A DNA stretch of 64,000 nt from the NCBI GenBank assembly GCA_964034945.1, contig OZ035960.1, positions 104,926,933 through 104,990,932 of the forward strand, given 5' to 3'. This DNA comes from Chrysopilus asiliformis. Its lineage: Eukaryota > Arthropoda > Insecta > Diptera > Rhagionidae. Shown one piece after another: positions 1 through 11,174 of the stretch (its first letter is position 1; every line of letters begins with the position of its first letter). The notes under the pieces are model-generated. The model was given only the letters and a program-made list of their open reading frames with translations, made no database searches and was not told where the DNA came from. The translations under genes were made by a program, and so were the position numbers.

Positions 1-430
1 TTTATCCGCTAGCCTAGTATTTTCTGAACCACTGAAGGGATTTGAATACGGTTTTCAGTATTAAACAGCCGGACTGTTGGGAAAACTTTCGCCCACTCAG
101 ACCACCATTTGGTGGTCTAAATCCCCCATTTGGCGAATCCTTTCTCATGTCATCTCCTAATCTACTAAATAGATTTTAACAATTTTAACAAAAGGGATTT
201 TACACATTATTTTGAACAAATGCACATAATTTGGGGAAATTTAATAAAACAAAAATTGTAGGAAATAATGCCATTTTAAGGTTAGCAAATAATGCCAGGT
301 TAAGAATGCCAGGTTAAGAATGCCAAGTTAAGGCTTATCGAATTGGCTAAACACGAGTGCAAGACGTCTGGTAATCCTTGTTGATGACCAGACATAGACC
401 TGACCACCAGTTATTTTGCAGATGTTGATG
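1..430. other. Non-coding sequence with dispersed-repeat remnants
   Basis: No gene seen. The text around 85-145 (TTTCGCCCAC and a small ACCACCATTTGGTGGT palindrome) resembles the element near 39350-39490, so this is probably an old repeat edge. At about 291-333 a 14-bp motif, AATGCCAGGTTAAG, is repeated about three times in tandem. Confidence 0.4.
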
Positions 431-1742
431 ATGATTACGAATCGGATGTTAAAATTTAGAAACTTTAACCAGAAGACTCTTGGAAAATGCTATTTTTTCA
501 AAATTTCGTAAGAAAGTAATTTCTGGTTTTTTCTGTATATTTCTAAAACGAAATATTTTAACCTGGCAATAGCGGGTCTCCATTCTGGTAATATTATCAA
601 AATTTTTCTTTATCTGATCCTTGTGTGCCCCATTAGTGATTTCTAATTCAAGAAATATGTAATTAAAATATTTACGCGTCCTAAAACAACGGATTTTTGA
701 GTTTTCTACGACGATTTTTTGTTCCTTTGTGTCAAGAATATCCAATTTAATATTTAATAAGCAAAAATCTACCGGTGATTAATAAAATATACGACTCTAT
801 TAATATCCTTCCATTTAATCAAAAAATTTCAAAAAGGAATTTCTGCGAATCAGGTGTTTGTCATTCTGGAAAAAAAAAGTTTTTTTTTTGCTATTCAGTT
901 CATTCACTGAAATTAGATTATCTTATCGATTTATGATTGGGCGGAAAAGTTGAAATATATTTCAATAGGCATTTGCTACGTGATTTCTATGTTTTCGACA
1001 TGCAACCATGTGGCAGCTCCAACTACTATAAGGATTACACCCTGATCTGACCCCCAGCCCTGATCGACGGGGATTGATTAATTTTTATTTGATTTTTTTT
1101 CATTCTAGCAATATTAATAGTTCATTGTAACGATGTCTATTCCATGGCACTGATTTAAGAATTAATTTCATCCTTAATGGTGAAATGGACGTTAGTTAAT
1201 GTTGAAACAATTTATCAATTCAACGGGAACGAATAGAATGACCAGAACGAAAGTAAAGAAGTTGTTGTTTTTTCTCACGTTTTCCTTTTGTTGCTTATTG
1301 AGCACATATTTTGATCATTTCGATGCGAAGAAAATTCCAATAAACAGTATTTTCGATATTTAAGACTTCCAACGGAATGAATTTTTCAAGAAAGTCAATT
1401 TAATTATTTCAACTACACGCATTTAAAACTCCAAAGAATTGTATTGAAGATTAATTTTCATGTAATCATAATACATATAAGAAATATTTTCATTTATTTG
1501 CTATACATTGGAATTTGGCATTGAGCAATTCCAACTAAATCGACCCATAAATTAAATTCAAAGGCGATGATTTTTGTCATTTTGTGATAATATTTTCAAT
1601 TCTAAGAATCTAAATATCCAAATAAAAAAGGAAAATATTTTACTAAAGCGTTGATTTCATAAAAAAAAAAAAACTTTTCGCTACTGATGAGAATTGCTTT
1701 TAGTGATTTCACGTCAAATTCCATTAGATTCCAGACTATGGG
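431..1742. other. AT-rich intergenic DNA, nothing recognised
   Basis: Only short chance reading frames and homopolymer runs are present. A 98-residue frame at 449-745 on the minus strand matches nothing I know and has no supporting context. Confidence 0.5.
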
Positions 1743-1980
1743 CCCTATTCTGGCTACTTTCAGTGATTGATCACTAGTCACAATTCGGTCACAACATTTT
1801 CGTATTTTCGATGTTTATTCCCCCCTTCGCACCTTCCCCCCTTTTATTTTTTTGAATTGAGATTTGAAAAACTTCATATTTTATTTATCATCGAAAAAAT
1901 TACTGTGAAATTACCACCTTTTGTTCCAAAATCGCGATACAGATTGTTTCTTGTGACCGCTCACAATACCAGAATAAGGG
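1743..1980. mobile_element. Probable MITE, about 238 bp
   Basis: Imperfect inverted ends are visible: CCCTATTCTGG on the left and CCAGAATAAGGG on the right. A second inner inverted pair, GGTCACAA near 1783 and TTGTGACC near 1951, supports a palindromic element. No clear target duplication is seen and no coding remnant remains. Confidence 0.45.
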
Positions 1981-2270
1981 TGTATGTTTAGATTATATAT
2001 TTTTTAAGGAAAACCACAACAGAAGTTCCTGAAGAAATGCTAAAAGTTATGGTAATTCTAATTAGGAATGTTTTAAAGTCAACAAAACTTTGTTTTGTTT
2101 TATTATTTTAATCCTACAGTCATTACCCATGCACATATGAATCAACCAAATTAATTTTTTGTACTTTCTTATCCAAAGTATAACAAAGTATTTTATTCAC
2201 GAAAAAATTCGATCTCTCAATTTCGCCTAAAAACAAAAACTTTTCCTGAGTATTTTTAGTCAATCTGTTA

Positions 2271-2640
2271 AGGTGCCGCTCCACATGAGAGTAAATGCCG
2301 CCGAGAACCGCTCGATAGCAGCTACTCGCAAATGGACACATCTCAGAGAGTCGCTCGCAGAAACTCGCAAAAACTCGCGAGCTAGTTTTTGCAAGCTAGT
2401 TTCTGCGAGCTGTCAAAAGTGATTTTACTCTCTAGTCGATACGCACTCACTGAACTCTCGGGGAGTTGCTTGCCAGATACTCGTACGAACAGCGTTTGAA
2501 TTTCGCTAGTAGCTCTCGAGAACTCGCCAAAGCAAGATATCAAAAAAATCAAGATTTTGGTCTTGAAAAGAGAAAAATCGCCGAAATTAACTCTCAAATG
2601 GACAACCTCCTGCGAGTAACTCTCGAGAATTTTTGAGAAC
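2271..2640 (+). mobile_element. GGTGCCGCTCC MITE, copy 1, right end missing
   Basis: The left end AGGTGCCGCTCCACATGAGA is preceded by TTA. The body matches the copy at 27429-28229 over most of its length, including the CTCGGGGAGTTGCT and CTCTCGAGAACTCGCC stretches. It stops at TTTTGAGAAC, before the right inverted end that the second copy keeps. It also shows the uninterrupted sequence CTCTAGTCGATACGCACTC that a hAT-like element splits in copy 2. Confidence 0.75.
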
Positions 2641-2653
2641 AGACTAACTGTTA

Positions 2654-3331
2654 TGCCCGGTTTTTCAGTGAAAGTTTAAACTTTAGTTTACTTAAACTCA
2701 CAATGAAGTTTAAACGACAGTTTAAACTTTTGGTGTTTCTCAGGCAAACGGAATTGAACGTTTTATTAAACTAAAGTTTAAACTTTTTTGTCAATTTTGT
2801 AGTCTACTATACAAGTAAAATATATTGAAATGTCAAATTTTTCAGTCATAAAATCATTGATGTATTTGTCTAGTTATCACTTTCGTAATATTTGTTTACG
2901 CATTAATTATAAAATTCTATAAAAAATAAAACGATTTTAATTTCGGTTGTTATTTCGGATCTTATTTCGGTTGTTATTTTGGTTGTGATTTCGGTTGTTA
3001 TTTCGGATGCTATTTCCGTTGTGATTTCGGTTGTTATTTCGGTTGTAATTGTGTTTCAAATGTGTAAAAAAATATAGTGAAATTGTGGAGAGCAAAAAAA
3101 AAAGTGATGCAGTCCATTTTTATGTGTTTTATTCTTCATGGATCTACAAATGACAAATAAGTTTTGAAAAACGGCAGTTTAAACCCTCATCCATGGCCGT
3201 TTAAGTTAAACTCCGTTTAAACTTTTGGTTAGAGATAAACTGTCACTGAAAAACACAATTTCGTGCTAAACGGCAGTTTAAACTTTATCGCTGGTTAAAC
3301 GGAGTTTAAACTGTCACTGACGAACCGGGCA
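2654..3331. mobile_element. MITE with TTA duplication (TGCCCGG ends)
   Basis: This 678-bp element begins TGCCCGGTTTTTCAGTGA and ends with the inverse, TCACTGACGAACCGGGCA. It is bounded by TTA at 2651-2653 and 3332-3334. The motif GTTTAAAC and its variants recur through both halves. The middle (about 2938-3050) holds a degenerate 12-bp tandem repeat, unit close to GTTATTTCGGTT. No coding sequence is present. The 3-bp TTA duplication suits a PIF/Harbinger non-autonomous element; this is inferred from duplication size only. Confidence 0.8.
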
Positions 3332-3650
3332 TTAGTCTGTTAGTCTGTTACTCTGTTAGTCTGTTAGTCTGTTAGTCTGTTAGTCTGTTACTCTGTTAGT
3401 CTGTTAGTCTGTTAGTCTGTTAGTCTGTTAGTCTGTTAGTCTGTTAGTCTGTTAGTCTGTTAGTCTGTTAGTCTGTTAGTCTGTTAGTCTGTTAGTCTGT
3501 TAGTCTGTTAGTCTGTTAGTCTGTTAGTCTGTTAGTCTGTTAGTCTGTTAGTCTGTTAGTCTGTTAGTCTGTTAGTCTGTTAGTCTGTTAGTGTGTTAGT
3601 CTGTTAGTCTGTTAGTATGTGTTAGTCTGTTAGTATGTTAGTATATTTTC
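3332..3650. repeat. (TTAGTCTG)n minisatellite
   Basis: An 8-bp unit, TTAGTCTG, is repeated about 38 times with few changes (TTACTCTG, TTAGTGTG, TTAGTATG), decaying at the right edge. It starts at the TTA duplication of the MITE on its left. The MITE's left flank (CAGACTAACTG) suggests the element landed at or near the edge of this array. Confidence 0.95.
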
Positions 3651-5709
3651 ACTCTTTCATACAGCAAAACTCGATTTTAGCAGTACTCTGCTGTTTTTCT
3701 GTACTGACGACCCATTTTTTTTAAAGGAAACTTGTGAAAGCTACCTTTTTCCTAACGCTACGATCGTAAGGGCTTTTAATAATGGAGTTACAATATCTTA
3801 ACCCAGAGATTGCCAAAACCGTAAGTACTAATGCCTTGGGTGAAATTTTTGAAAGATTGCTGAAAATAATTTTTTTTTCGCCTACGGCCCATTTCTATTC
3901 CTTGTTATTTCAGTTGGAATCAAAACGTGAAAAGCTTCAAAAAATTGACTTTTTATTTCCAACTTTGTCCCAGCACACGTCTGCTTTATGGAATTGTGTG
4001 CTTCAGTCAAATAAAGTTTTTTGCATTAGCTGCCATATACATTGAACAGCAATATTTCTAAACGCCCAGTAGATTGAACAAATTTAACATTATTTTTTTC
4101 CATTTCTTTAGAAAATTTAAAGTCATTTGTGGCAATTATAAAACGCCATAACCATTATCATGTATTATTCCTTTATATTTAGTATTCTTCTATAAAAAAT
4201 TTGCACCAAAAATGTAGAGTATAAGCATATTTTCATTGCTTAGCATACGACCCAGTATTTTATGCATTATAGATACATACTAGCTTGAAATCCGTCTACA
4301 TTTGAGAATGTAGAAAAACTCCTTGAGTGAAATGATTGGTAAAAAAATTTCACTGAAAGTTTTAATAACTTTTTTTCATATTTCAAAGCCACTTAGTCAT
4401 TTTCTCATTTCCTCATTTACGGAAGTTCTTTCTATACAAATTCTAGCACAAGCTCAGACTGTTTATTTTCCTTTATAGAATATTGTTTACATTTAAAACG
4501 TATTTTGCTGACGTTTCATAGAACTTTGAAGATGCTTCGATATTTCTAAACGAATATGATCTAAACCGTATTAAAGTTGTTGCACTTAACTTCCGTTCGA
4601 GTACTTAATAAATATTAAAGTTTAATTAAATCCATGGATACGATGCCGTTGCTGTACTTGCATCCACTTGGAGTTTCTTTAAGTTTCAAGAAATCGCATT
4701 TACTTTGGTTTGGTCAGATTGATCGAATTTATTGACGAAACTTATGGAGTTTCGAACTTTTAATGAACTTGATTGAATTTTTCCCCAAAAAATCAAAAAC
4801 TTTATTGTTTTAGTAAACTACCAAAGATGTTTGCATAAAGTGACTTCCATTCGATGGTTTATGTTGATGCACTTGGTTAGGGAAACTCTTCATAATTTAT
4901 TCTGTTGAAAACCGCACTGTCGAAATCTAATTAATATGTCGGTATGGTGAAACCTCCATTTTAGCTAAAGGAAATATGTTCAGATCATTTTACGTACGAT
5001 TATTTACTTATTGACACATAAAACGAAGCAACAATAATCGATTTCATAAGAGTTTAATGGTTAAATTTAATACCATACTGACTCTAATTATGGTTAAGGA
5101 GTAATTTAATAAAACGCTATCTCAATTAGTCTTATGAATTTGTGAGGCGGACCGTTGTTGGTTAGTTTAATTACCCAAACCCTAATTTTTCGTTTTTTTG
5201 ATTTTCTCTGGCCCCTGTTTCATTTTGTATCCAAGAAACACTTCTCGACTGTTCAACTAACTAGAAAGCAAGGCAAAAATCATTAAAAGGCTTTTAATAA
5301 AATGACTTTTTTTTTGTTTCATTCCTTTGTTGTTGATTATGTTGCCTTTTTGACATCTTTTTCCGCTTTTTCTGTTATAAATGACTTTAGTTCTGTTTGT
5401 TATTTAATAAATTTAATCAACGTTTGTAGTTTGATATTGTGTGAAAGACGAAACGATTCTTTGTCGTTCCTTTCGATGTTCATCTCAGTGAAGATAGTTC
5501 GAAAAGATCTCTGGTTGACAAAGGACGCTATCTAAATAAAAATACTCTAAAGTTAGTTTTTTTCTACGAAAAGAAAAACTGAAATGGATTCAAAAAGTTT
5601 AATAACGAAAACTTTAACAGGAATGAAAGATGTCATCCAGTAAATGCAATAAGGAAAATAACTAAATGTCCAGTAGCGAAGCGTCAGGGTAGACAACATA
5701 GATAGGGCA
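3651..5709. other. AT-rich intergenic DNA, nothing recognised
   Basis: No convincing gene, RNA or transposon end was found. Frames at 3782-4045 and 5302-5535 are short, compositionally biased and unlike known proteins. Confidence 0.45.
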
Positions 5710-5960
5710 GATTTAAAATATCAGTTGTGATGAACACGAAACTTTGCTCTGCAATATTTGGTTTCAAAAAGAGAAATGTAAAAAATTATATTTTTTTTTC
5801 GAATATCTCGGGAACCATGGATGGGACACGTTATCGTATCGTAACGAAGCAACGAAATAAAATTTGAATGTCGTTACATAACGAAATATAACGTTGCGAT
5901 TTGTTTTTCGTTTGCTATCCCTGGCAAAAACCTTTAAAGGAAAAAAATGCAGTAAATTTT
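5710..5960 (+). repeat. Family 2 dispersed repeat, left fragment
   Basis: The stretch with CACGAAACTTTGCTCTGCAA followed by AATATCTCGGGAACC matches the opening part of the longer family 2 copies at 29085, 32590 and 37680. The microsatellite and right end are missing here. Confidence 0.6.
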
Positions 5961-6370
5961 ATTTCCTTTAAATTTGTTTGAACGAATTATCTATATATAT
6001 AACATCGGTTAAACTGAGCCAAGAAACAATTTGTAACCGTTGTTATAAAAAAACCTTCAATTTAGGTTACATTTTGGTTACATTTTAGATGGTTTCCGAA
6101 AAAACCCGCCAAAAACGCTCATTTTGAAACCAGCTTCTAAATAGGGTTTCTGAAACTTTTCTGAAAGGTTATAGAAACCAAATGTGAAACTTTTGAGTTT
6201 TGTTACCATAGTTTCAAATACGTTTCTTAACCGGAATGTAAACTCAAATTGTTACTTAGGGACTGACTGATTGACTGACTCATTAACGCCCAAATCCCTG
6301 AAGCTAGAAGGCGGGGTTTTCCGAAATTTTACTCCTAAGGGGGTAAACGGAAGGTAAAGGGGGTTTGGGC
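5961..6370. other. Repeat-like stretch, possible decayed MITE
   Basis: AAGAAACAATTTG near 6022 and CAAATTGTTACTTAGGG near 6246 form a weak inverted pair. After it comes a short GACTGACTGATTGACTGACT run and a G-rich stretch typical of transposon tails. No gene. Confidence 0.3.
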
Positions 6371-7008
6371 GTTTTTATACCCGTATGGTGAAAGCAAAGG
6401 GTATATTAACTTTGCCTTACCGTTTGTAACGCCAAGATCCCGTCATCACACATAAAAATGAATTACACCAGTGTGTTTAGAATGATAAAAATAATTAATT
6501 TTTGCATATCCGTCCGTCTGTCCGTCTGTCTGTCCGTCTATCCGTCTGTCCGTCTGTCCGTCTGTCCGTCTGTCCGTCTGTCTGTCCGCGTATCCGTCTG
6601 TCCGTCTGTCCGTCTGTCCGTCTGTCCGTCTGTCCGTCTGTCCGTCTGTCCGTCTGTCCGTCTGTGGCGCGGATTGCGTGAGCACGGATTGAGCTACAGA
6701 CTTGAAATTTTGCGCAGATCGGTTTTTCGTAAAATCCGAGGCTAAGTTCGTTAATGGGCACAAATGGACCATTCGAACGAAAACGTTTTTGGCGAATATC
6801 TCAAAAACGGTGCATCTTATCAAAAAAGTGCAAGAACATAAAACTCCCATACATCAAAATCCGATTGGAATAAATTTTAAAAAAATCTTATTGGAAAGTT
6901 AGACTTCAAAGTGGAATTTTGCTACAACTTTTCGAATTTTGATACGAATATCACCATACGGGTTTTCAATAATTGCCAGATGTGCAATTATAGCTTTTGT
7001 TATGTTTA
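6371..7008 (+). repeat. Family 1 dispersed element with CCGTCTGT microsatellite
   Basis: It opens TATACCCGTATGGTGAAA and the closing part contains TATCACCATACGGGT, so its ends form an inverted pair. An internal (CCGTCTGT)n block spans about 6508-6665 and is much longer than in the copies at 35436 and 59850. The rest is nearly collinear with those copies, so the family is a defined dispersed element. Frames rich in TDGQ or SVCP repeats here are translations of the microsatellite, not proteins. Confidence 0.8.
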
Positions 7009-7360
7009 ACCCTTAATTTTCGCCATGAATCTTGCTCAATAGGAGGCTGAAAAGTTTCACTCGGGGGTTTTCGGGGTCGCTGATCACGTAACCTATGTAA
7101 GATTTTCGAAATTAGAAACCGAAGGTCTTGTAAGCATAACGCAAATATCCTTTTTCCCATTTTTTCCATGGAAAAATTGCATTAGGGGGTTTTCGGGGTT
7201 TCTGATCACGAATCTGGTGTTAGACTAATTCGCAATGGAAAATTCTGCAAGGATAAGATTTTTCTCTAAAGTTTTTGAGTTCTTTCCGGTTTTCTTCGTA
7301 TTCTAAATGTTATACAAAGAACTTAACCCGGCAACGACGGGTATGCAAGCTAGTTTAATA
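7009..7360. repeat. Dispersed repeat fragment sharing satellite-arm motif
   Basis: Two stretches, near 7065-7090 and 7185-7215, read GGGGTTTTCGGGGT followed by a form of CGCTGATCACG. This matches the arm of the fold-back unit in the 281-bp satellite at 19 kb. No gene. Confidence 0.45.
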
Positions 7361-7677
7361 TAAGCGCATAGTCTCCGAGGGATTTTCGAAAAAACCGATT
7401 TTTTCAAATATCTTGAAAACCGTTAGAGATACAAAAAGACCGTTAGAGCAAAAAATGTAGAAAATTTTATATTCTTTAATTTTTTCTATGACTTTTTTCT
7501 CCAAAAAGCATAGTTTTCAAGGATTTTTCAAAAAACTGTATTTTTTCAAAAACATTGTATGGGAAGTACCCGTTATAGCTACCGTTACTTTTCCAAAAGC
7601 TTCTAGAAAACCACGATTTTTGTAAAATCAATTTACAAAAATTTTAAAGTCGCTAGATCAACGCGTTCATGAGGTAT
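7361..7677 (+). repeat. Family 2 dispersed element, left part of an interrupted copy
   Basis: Collinear with the copies at 29820-30090 and 32680-32930 (GTTAGAGATAC, CCCGTTATAGCTACCGTTAC, GATCAACGCGTTCATGAGG). It breaks off at TTAA where a piggyBac-type MITE is inserted. Confidence 0.7.
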
Positions 7678-7680
7678 TAA

Positions 7681-7969
7681 CCCATTCGGTATTTTGATGC
7701 CATATGGCATCATGCTAAAAAATTTGAATTGTCTTATTATTTGTTTATTTTTAACACTCTATTCTCATTCAGTGCACCTTTAAGTGCATTTGTGACCCAA
7801 TTTTGATTTTTTGAGTAAAAAGCTGGACAACAGTGGACGTATTTGTAAAAAATAAAATTTTTTTAATTTTTTTTTTGTTTTAAATGAATACCTACTAATA
7901 GCTTAAACATCATTAATTTGTATAGAGAGTATTTTTAACCCCCATAGAAAAAAACATGTACCACACGGG
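7681..7969. mobile_element. TTAA-flanked MITE (piggyBac-like), 289 bp
   Basis: The ends CCCATTCGGT and ACCACACGGG form a weak inverted pair (7 of 10) between TTAA at 7677-7680 and 7970-7973. The flanks join cleanly into family 2: GAGGTA-TTAA-GATATAG corresponds to GAGTTATTTAAGATTCG at about 30075-30091, which serves as an empty site. TTAA duplication is the hallmark of piggyBac elements. No coding sequence. Confidence 0.65.
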
Positions 7970-7973
7970 TTAA

Positions 7974-8278
7974 GATATAGAAGAGGAAAATAAAAAATAT
8001 TGTAGGATCAACTTTTATCAACACAAAGAGCACAAAAGGTTGTAGAACGGTCGTGGCGACTTTAATTCCCTGCTATTATGGTCGCGACGATCAGTTTCGA
8101 TGATCAGTCTCGATGATCAGAAGACGAGTCAGCTGAAAAAGGTCGAGAGTCCCTGCCCTAAGACTTTTTCATATTCCTCGAGAATTTTTCAAACTACCCT
8201 CGTTTATATTAATGGATTTCTATTCAGTGTTTAACCATTGAACCATTTCTGATTCATGGTTTATACTCGACCTTTTAG
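7974..8278. other. Repeat-derived sequence with short tandem motif
   Basis: At about 8088-8120 a 13-bp motif containing CGATGATCAG is repeated three times. Nothing else recognised. Confidence 0.35.
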
Positions 8279-8820
8279 CATTGAATCCTATTGGAATTTC
8301 TCGGCTTATAAGGTCTGCAAAAACAACAAAATTATATTATTTTTGCGGATGTTTTCACATCCAAATTACCCCCCAACAGGTCGGACATGTCTGCCCTGAA
8401 AACCCATCAGGAGCCTGTTTCTGGTATGGAAAGCTGGCTCACCGTCATCAGAGCCTGCTTTGCCAGCTTCCACGCAGGCTTACAGGATTTTGGTGGAGTA
8501 AAATTCGATTTGAGTATTTTATATAACATATGTTGCCTTAAACCTTATAATTCGCACAAGGTTTGTGGCATCGGAGTATAAATACTCAAATCGAGTTTTA
8601 CTCCACCAAAATCCTGTAAGCCTGCGTGAAAGCTGGCAAAGCAGGTTCTGATGACGGTGAGCCAGCTTTCCATACCAGAAACAGGCTCCTGATGGGTTTT
8701 CAGGGCAGACATGTCCGACCTGTTTGGGGGGAAATTTGGATGTGAAAACATCCGCAAAAATAATATAATTTTGTTGTTTTTGCAGACCTTATAAGCCGAG
8801 AAATTCCAATAGGATTAATG
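8279..8820. mobile_element. Fold-back element with about 245-bp arms
   Basis: A left arm (8279-8524) and right arm (8576-8820) are inverted copies with only scattered differences, separated by about 50 bp. The outer ends read CATTGAATCCTATTGGAATT and its inverse. The arms contain no recognised coding sequence; the overlapping frames are the same arm read twice. No target duplication could be resolved because the palindrome runs to its edges. High arm identity suggests recent origin or gene conversion between arms. Confidence 0.8.
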
Positions 8821-9232
8821 GATTTCAGTAATTTTAAGGATGGGGAATGAAATTAATTTGAAACATCACTCTCTAAAAATATATTTAGCCATATCTACAT
8901 ATGTATATATGTATATATTTTAATGAATTCCTAACAAATACTACCTAAAATATACATATGACTATAATATGTTTATGCATACATTTTTCCATAATTAATA
9001 TGATTCATTTTTATTTCTGTTTATTATTTAATTTAATCTATTTATTTTCTATTTTTATAAATTATTTTTTTTCAATATATTTCCATGTTTTACAATAGAT
9101 TAGAAATGTTTATCGATTTGATTTGATTTGATTTGATTTTGTTTTTTTTTTTATTTTGCTTTATTTATTTTTTGTTTAAAATGTAATTAATTGATTGATG
9201 ATTGTACTCTTTTGAAGAATAAATTCATTTTG
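8821..9232 (-). other. 5-HT2A: Probable 3' untranslated region of the 5-HT2 receptor gene
   Basis: This AT-rich stretch lies directly downstream, in the gene's direction, of the receptor stop codon. A TTTGA tandem tract sits near 9117-9137. The transcript end cannot be fixed from sequence alone. Confidence 0.35.
9161..9169 (-). promoter_or_regulatory. Candidate polyadenylation signal (AATAAA)
   Basis: On the minus strand AATAAATAAAG lies about 65-70 bases beyond the receptor stop codon. Other AATAAA words occur further on, so this is only the nearest candidate. Confidence 0.3.
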
Positions 9233-10430
9233 TTATCTATTTTTCGTCCAAGATGGCTTATGGCCACTACTATATTTACAAAACAGCACCTTTTTGAATG
9301 CTTGGCGAAAAACCTTATTGAAAATTGTATAAAATATTGGATTAACCATTGAGCTAGCATATCCGAGCCAAGTTACAACATCAAATACCCAATGCGGAAT
9401 ATCCTGTTCACATTGGCCACATATCGTTGGGATTAGATTCAGGACAAAGAATGGCGCCCAAAGAATTACAAATGTAAAGAATACAACGCCCAAGACTTTT
9501 GTAGCTTTCTGCTCTAAACGAATTATTCGACCGTGACGTGATGAATTTCTGGACATGACACTCGAATTCCGGGAATGATGGGATCGTACAGTTGGATGCC
9601 TCTGCAATAAATTCGGCGATATGGGAACTTTATCGGATGTAACAACTTTCGATGGTGTCGATGTTGATTTTGTACATGTGATACTCTCATTATTAAAATA
9701 GATATTTGAATGATGTTTTAATGTTGCCGAACGTCTTAGGGTCGGCTGCGCTGGTACTTTTGTCGGTGTTAGTAGAAGTGATGTTCGAACACCACCAAAA
9801 CTGGAGCCGCGTCTCTTATTCCGATATGAATTCCAGGTAACTACGGATGGACTTTTTGAATAGCTTGATTTCCTTGCCGTCGCCGATGATAAATGCGTTC
9901 TACTATCCGATGCTATTGTCGATATACTATTCGATGTCATCGCATTCACCACTTGTTTAGTATCAGTTAAAAGTTCATCATCGATCGATGAACTCGAATG
10001 ATGTTTTGATGATACGATTTTCACATCGGGCAATTTACCGACTTTAAATTTGGTATTATCACCGAAATATGGACAGGTACATGGTGGCGGTAAATCAATA
10101 TTATTATTCTTATTCTTACTATTCGGTGATGATAAACATGATTTATTCACAATATTATTGTTACGTGATGTTGTATGACTAAATGCTGTATCGGCCGCAT
10201 CACAAAATCTAATGGTATGCGAATTTTCTTCATGCCTCATTAAATTATTCTTACAATTATTATCTATTCGCCATATGTTCTTTGGTAAACTATTATATCT
10301 TTTAGGCTCAATATTCGGTGGTGATGATGCATCACATTGATATTTATCGATATTATCTAAAGTAGACGCTCGGCGACGTTGTTCATTTGCGCTAGTATCG
10401 AACTTGGATATTTTCGATGAGGAAATTAAC
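9233..10430 (-). CDS. 5-HT2A: 5-HT2-type serotonin receptor, last coding exon (ICL3 end, TM6, TM7, tail)
   Basis: The last coding exon of a class A G-protein-coupled receptor, 398 residues to the stop. It begins at a TTTCCAG acceptor and completes a codon split 2+1 with the previous exon. About 300 residues are Ser/Thr/Asn-rich intracellular loop 3. The final 91 hold TM6 (FFTFVILWAPFFVLN, with the CWxP-like WAPFF), an extracellular loop with two Cys, TM7 with NPIFY, then helix 8 and a short tail. This is an amine-receptor signature, and the TM6-TM7 block resembles insect 5-HT2A. The receptor would bind serotonin at the plasma membrane and, as known for the family, couple to Gq. The subtype is from memory of the family, so 5-HT2A versus 5-HT2B is less sure than 5-HT2. 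Confidence 0.93.
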
Positions 10431-10544
10431 CTGGAAATCGATAAAAAAAAAAAGAAAACGAAATTGAAAAATAATTAATAAGTGTAATGTCATTTGTATG
10501 ATGATTCAGCTATTCTATTGTATGTTCATTTATGGTAAATTTAC

Positions 10545-10730
10545 CTCAAGTCTTTGTTGTCATTTCCCGATAGCGGTGAGATATTATCGACAAATTGTTG
10601 AAATCTTTTGAATGAATCCTGCCGTGTTGTTGCTGGTGTCGATACCGATTCGAGGCCACGGGATAATTTCAACATTTCAGCACCAAATTGCTGTAGAGCA
10701 GTCATGGTTGATGGCGTTGCCTCTGGTATA
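10545..10730 (-). CDS. 5-HT2A: 5-HT2-type serotonin receptor, exon within intracellular loop 3
   Basis: Bounded by acceptor TTTTCAG and donor GAG|GTAAAT. It enters with one base completing a Ser codon and leaves with two bases, matching both neighbours. The 62 residues include TPSTMTALQQFGAEMLKLSR and a Ser/Thr-rich stretch, which belong to the long third intracellular loop and look conserved with insect 5-HT2A. The intron after it is only 114 bp (10431-10544). Confidence 0.9.
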
Positions 10731-10966
10731 CTGAAAAAAATAAAAAAATAAAATAATATATAGAAGATAAACGAAAAATGTATCCATTCAAGTGGAATAA
10801 TGCCACCAATTCAGAGTAAAGTATTTTGAAAATTTCTTTTCCGCACCTTTCAAAAAAGAAAAACGTCGAGTCATTTACGAAATCATAAAGGCTAAAGTTT
10901 TCTGGAGGTTCTGGAAAAATGAATCTTTGAGAAATCTCATTATACTCTATATGACAATCATATACA

Positions 10967-11082
10967 GTGAAACCTGTATAAGCCGGACTCGCACGGGATC
11001 AGGAAATTTATTCGGCTTATACAGGTTTCCGGATTATCCAAGGTCCGGCTTATCCAGGGTCCGGTTTTTACAGGTAGTAGTA
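10967..11082. mobile_element. pogo/Tigger-like MITE fragment
   Basis: It starts TA-CAGTGAAACCTGTATAAGCC, a form typical of pogo-group ends. GCCGGA and its variants recur, with an inverse TTCGGCTTATACAGG near 11017. The right end (GGTCCGGTTTTTACAGG) is diverged. Confidence 0.45.
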
Positions 11083-11174
11083 TATTAGACTAGCATTTGG
11101 ACCCGTCTTTGCCCGTGAGTAAAAAAAAGCGTGAGTAAAAAAAACCTACACGGCAAAAAATCCTGGAGTATTTT

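Noticed and set aside
6446..6850. Frames rich in TDGQTDRR or SVCPSVRL
   Set aside because: Direct translations of the CCGTCTGT microsatellite in family 1, and present in several frames at once.
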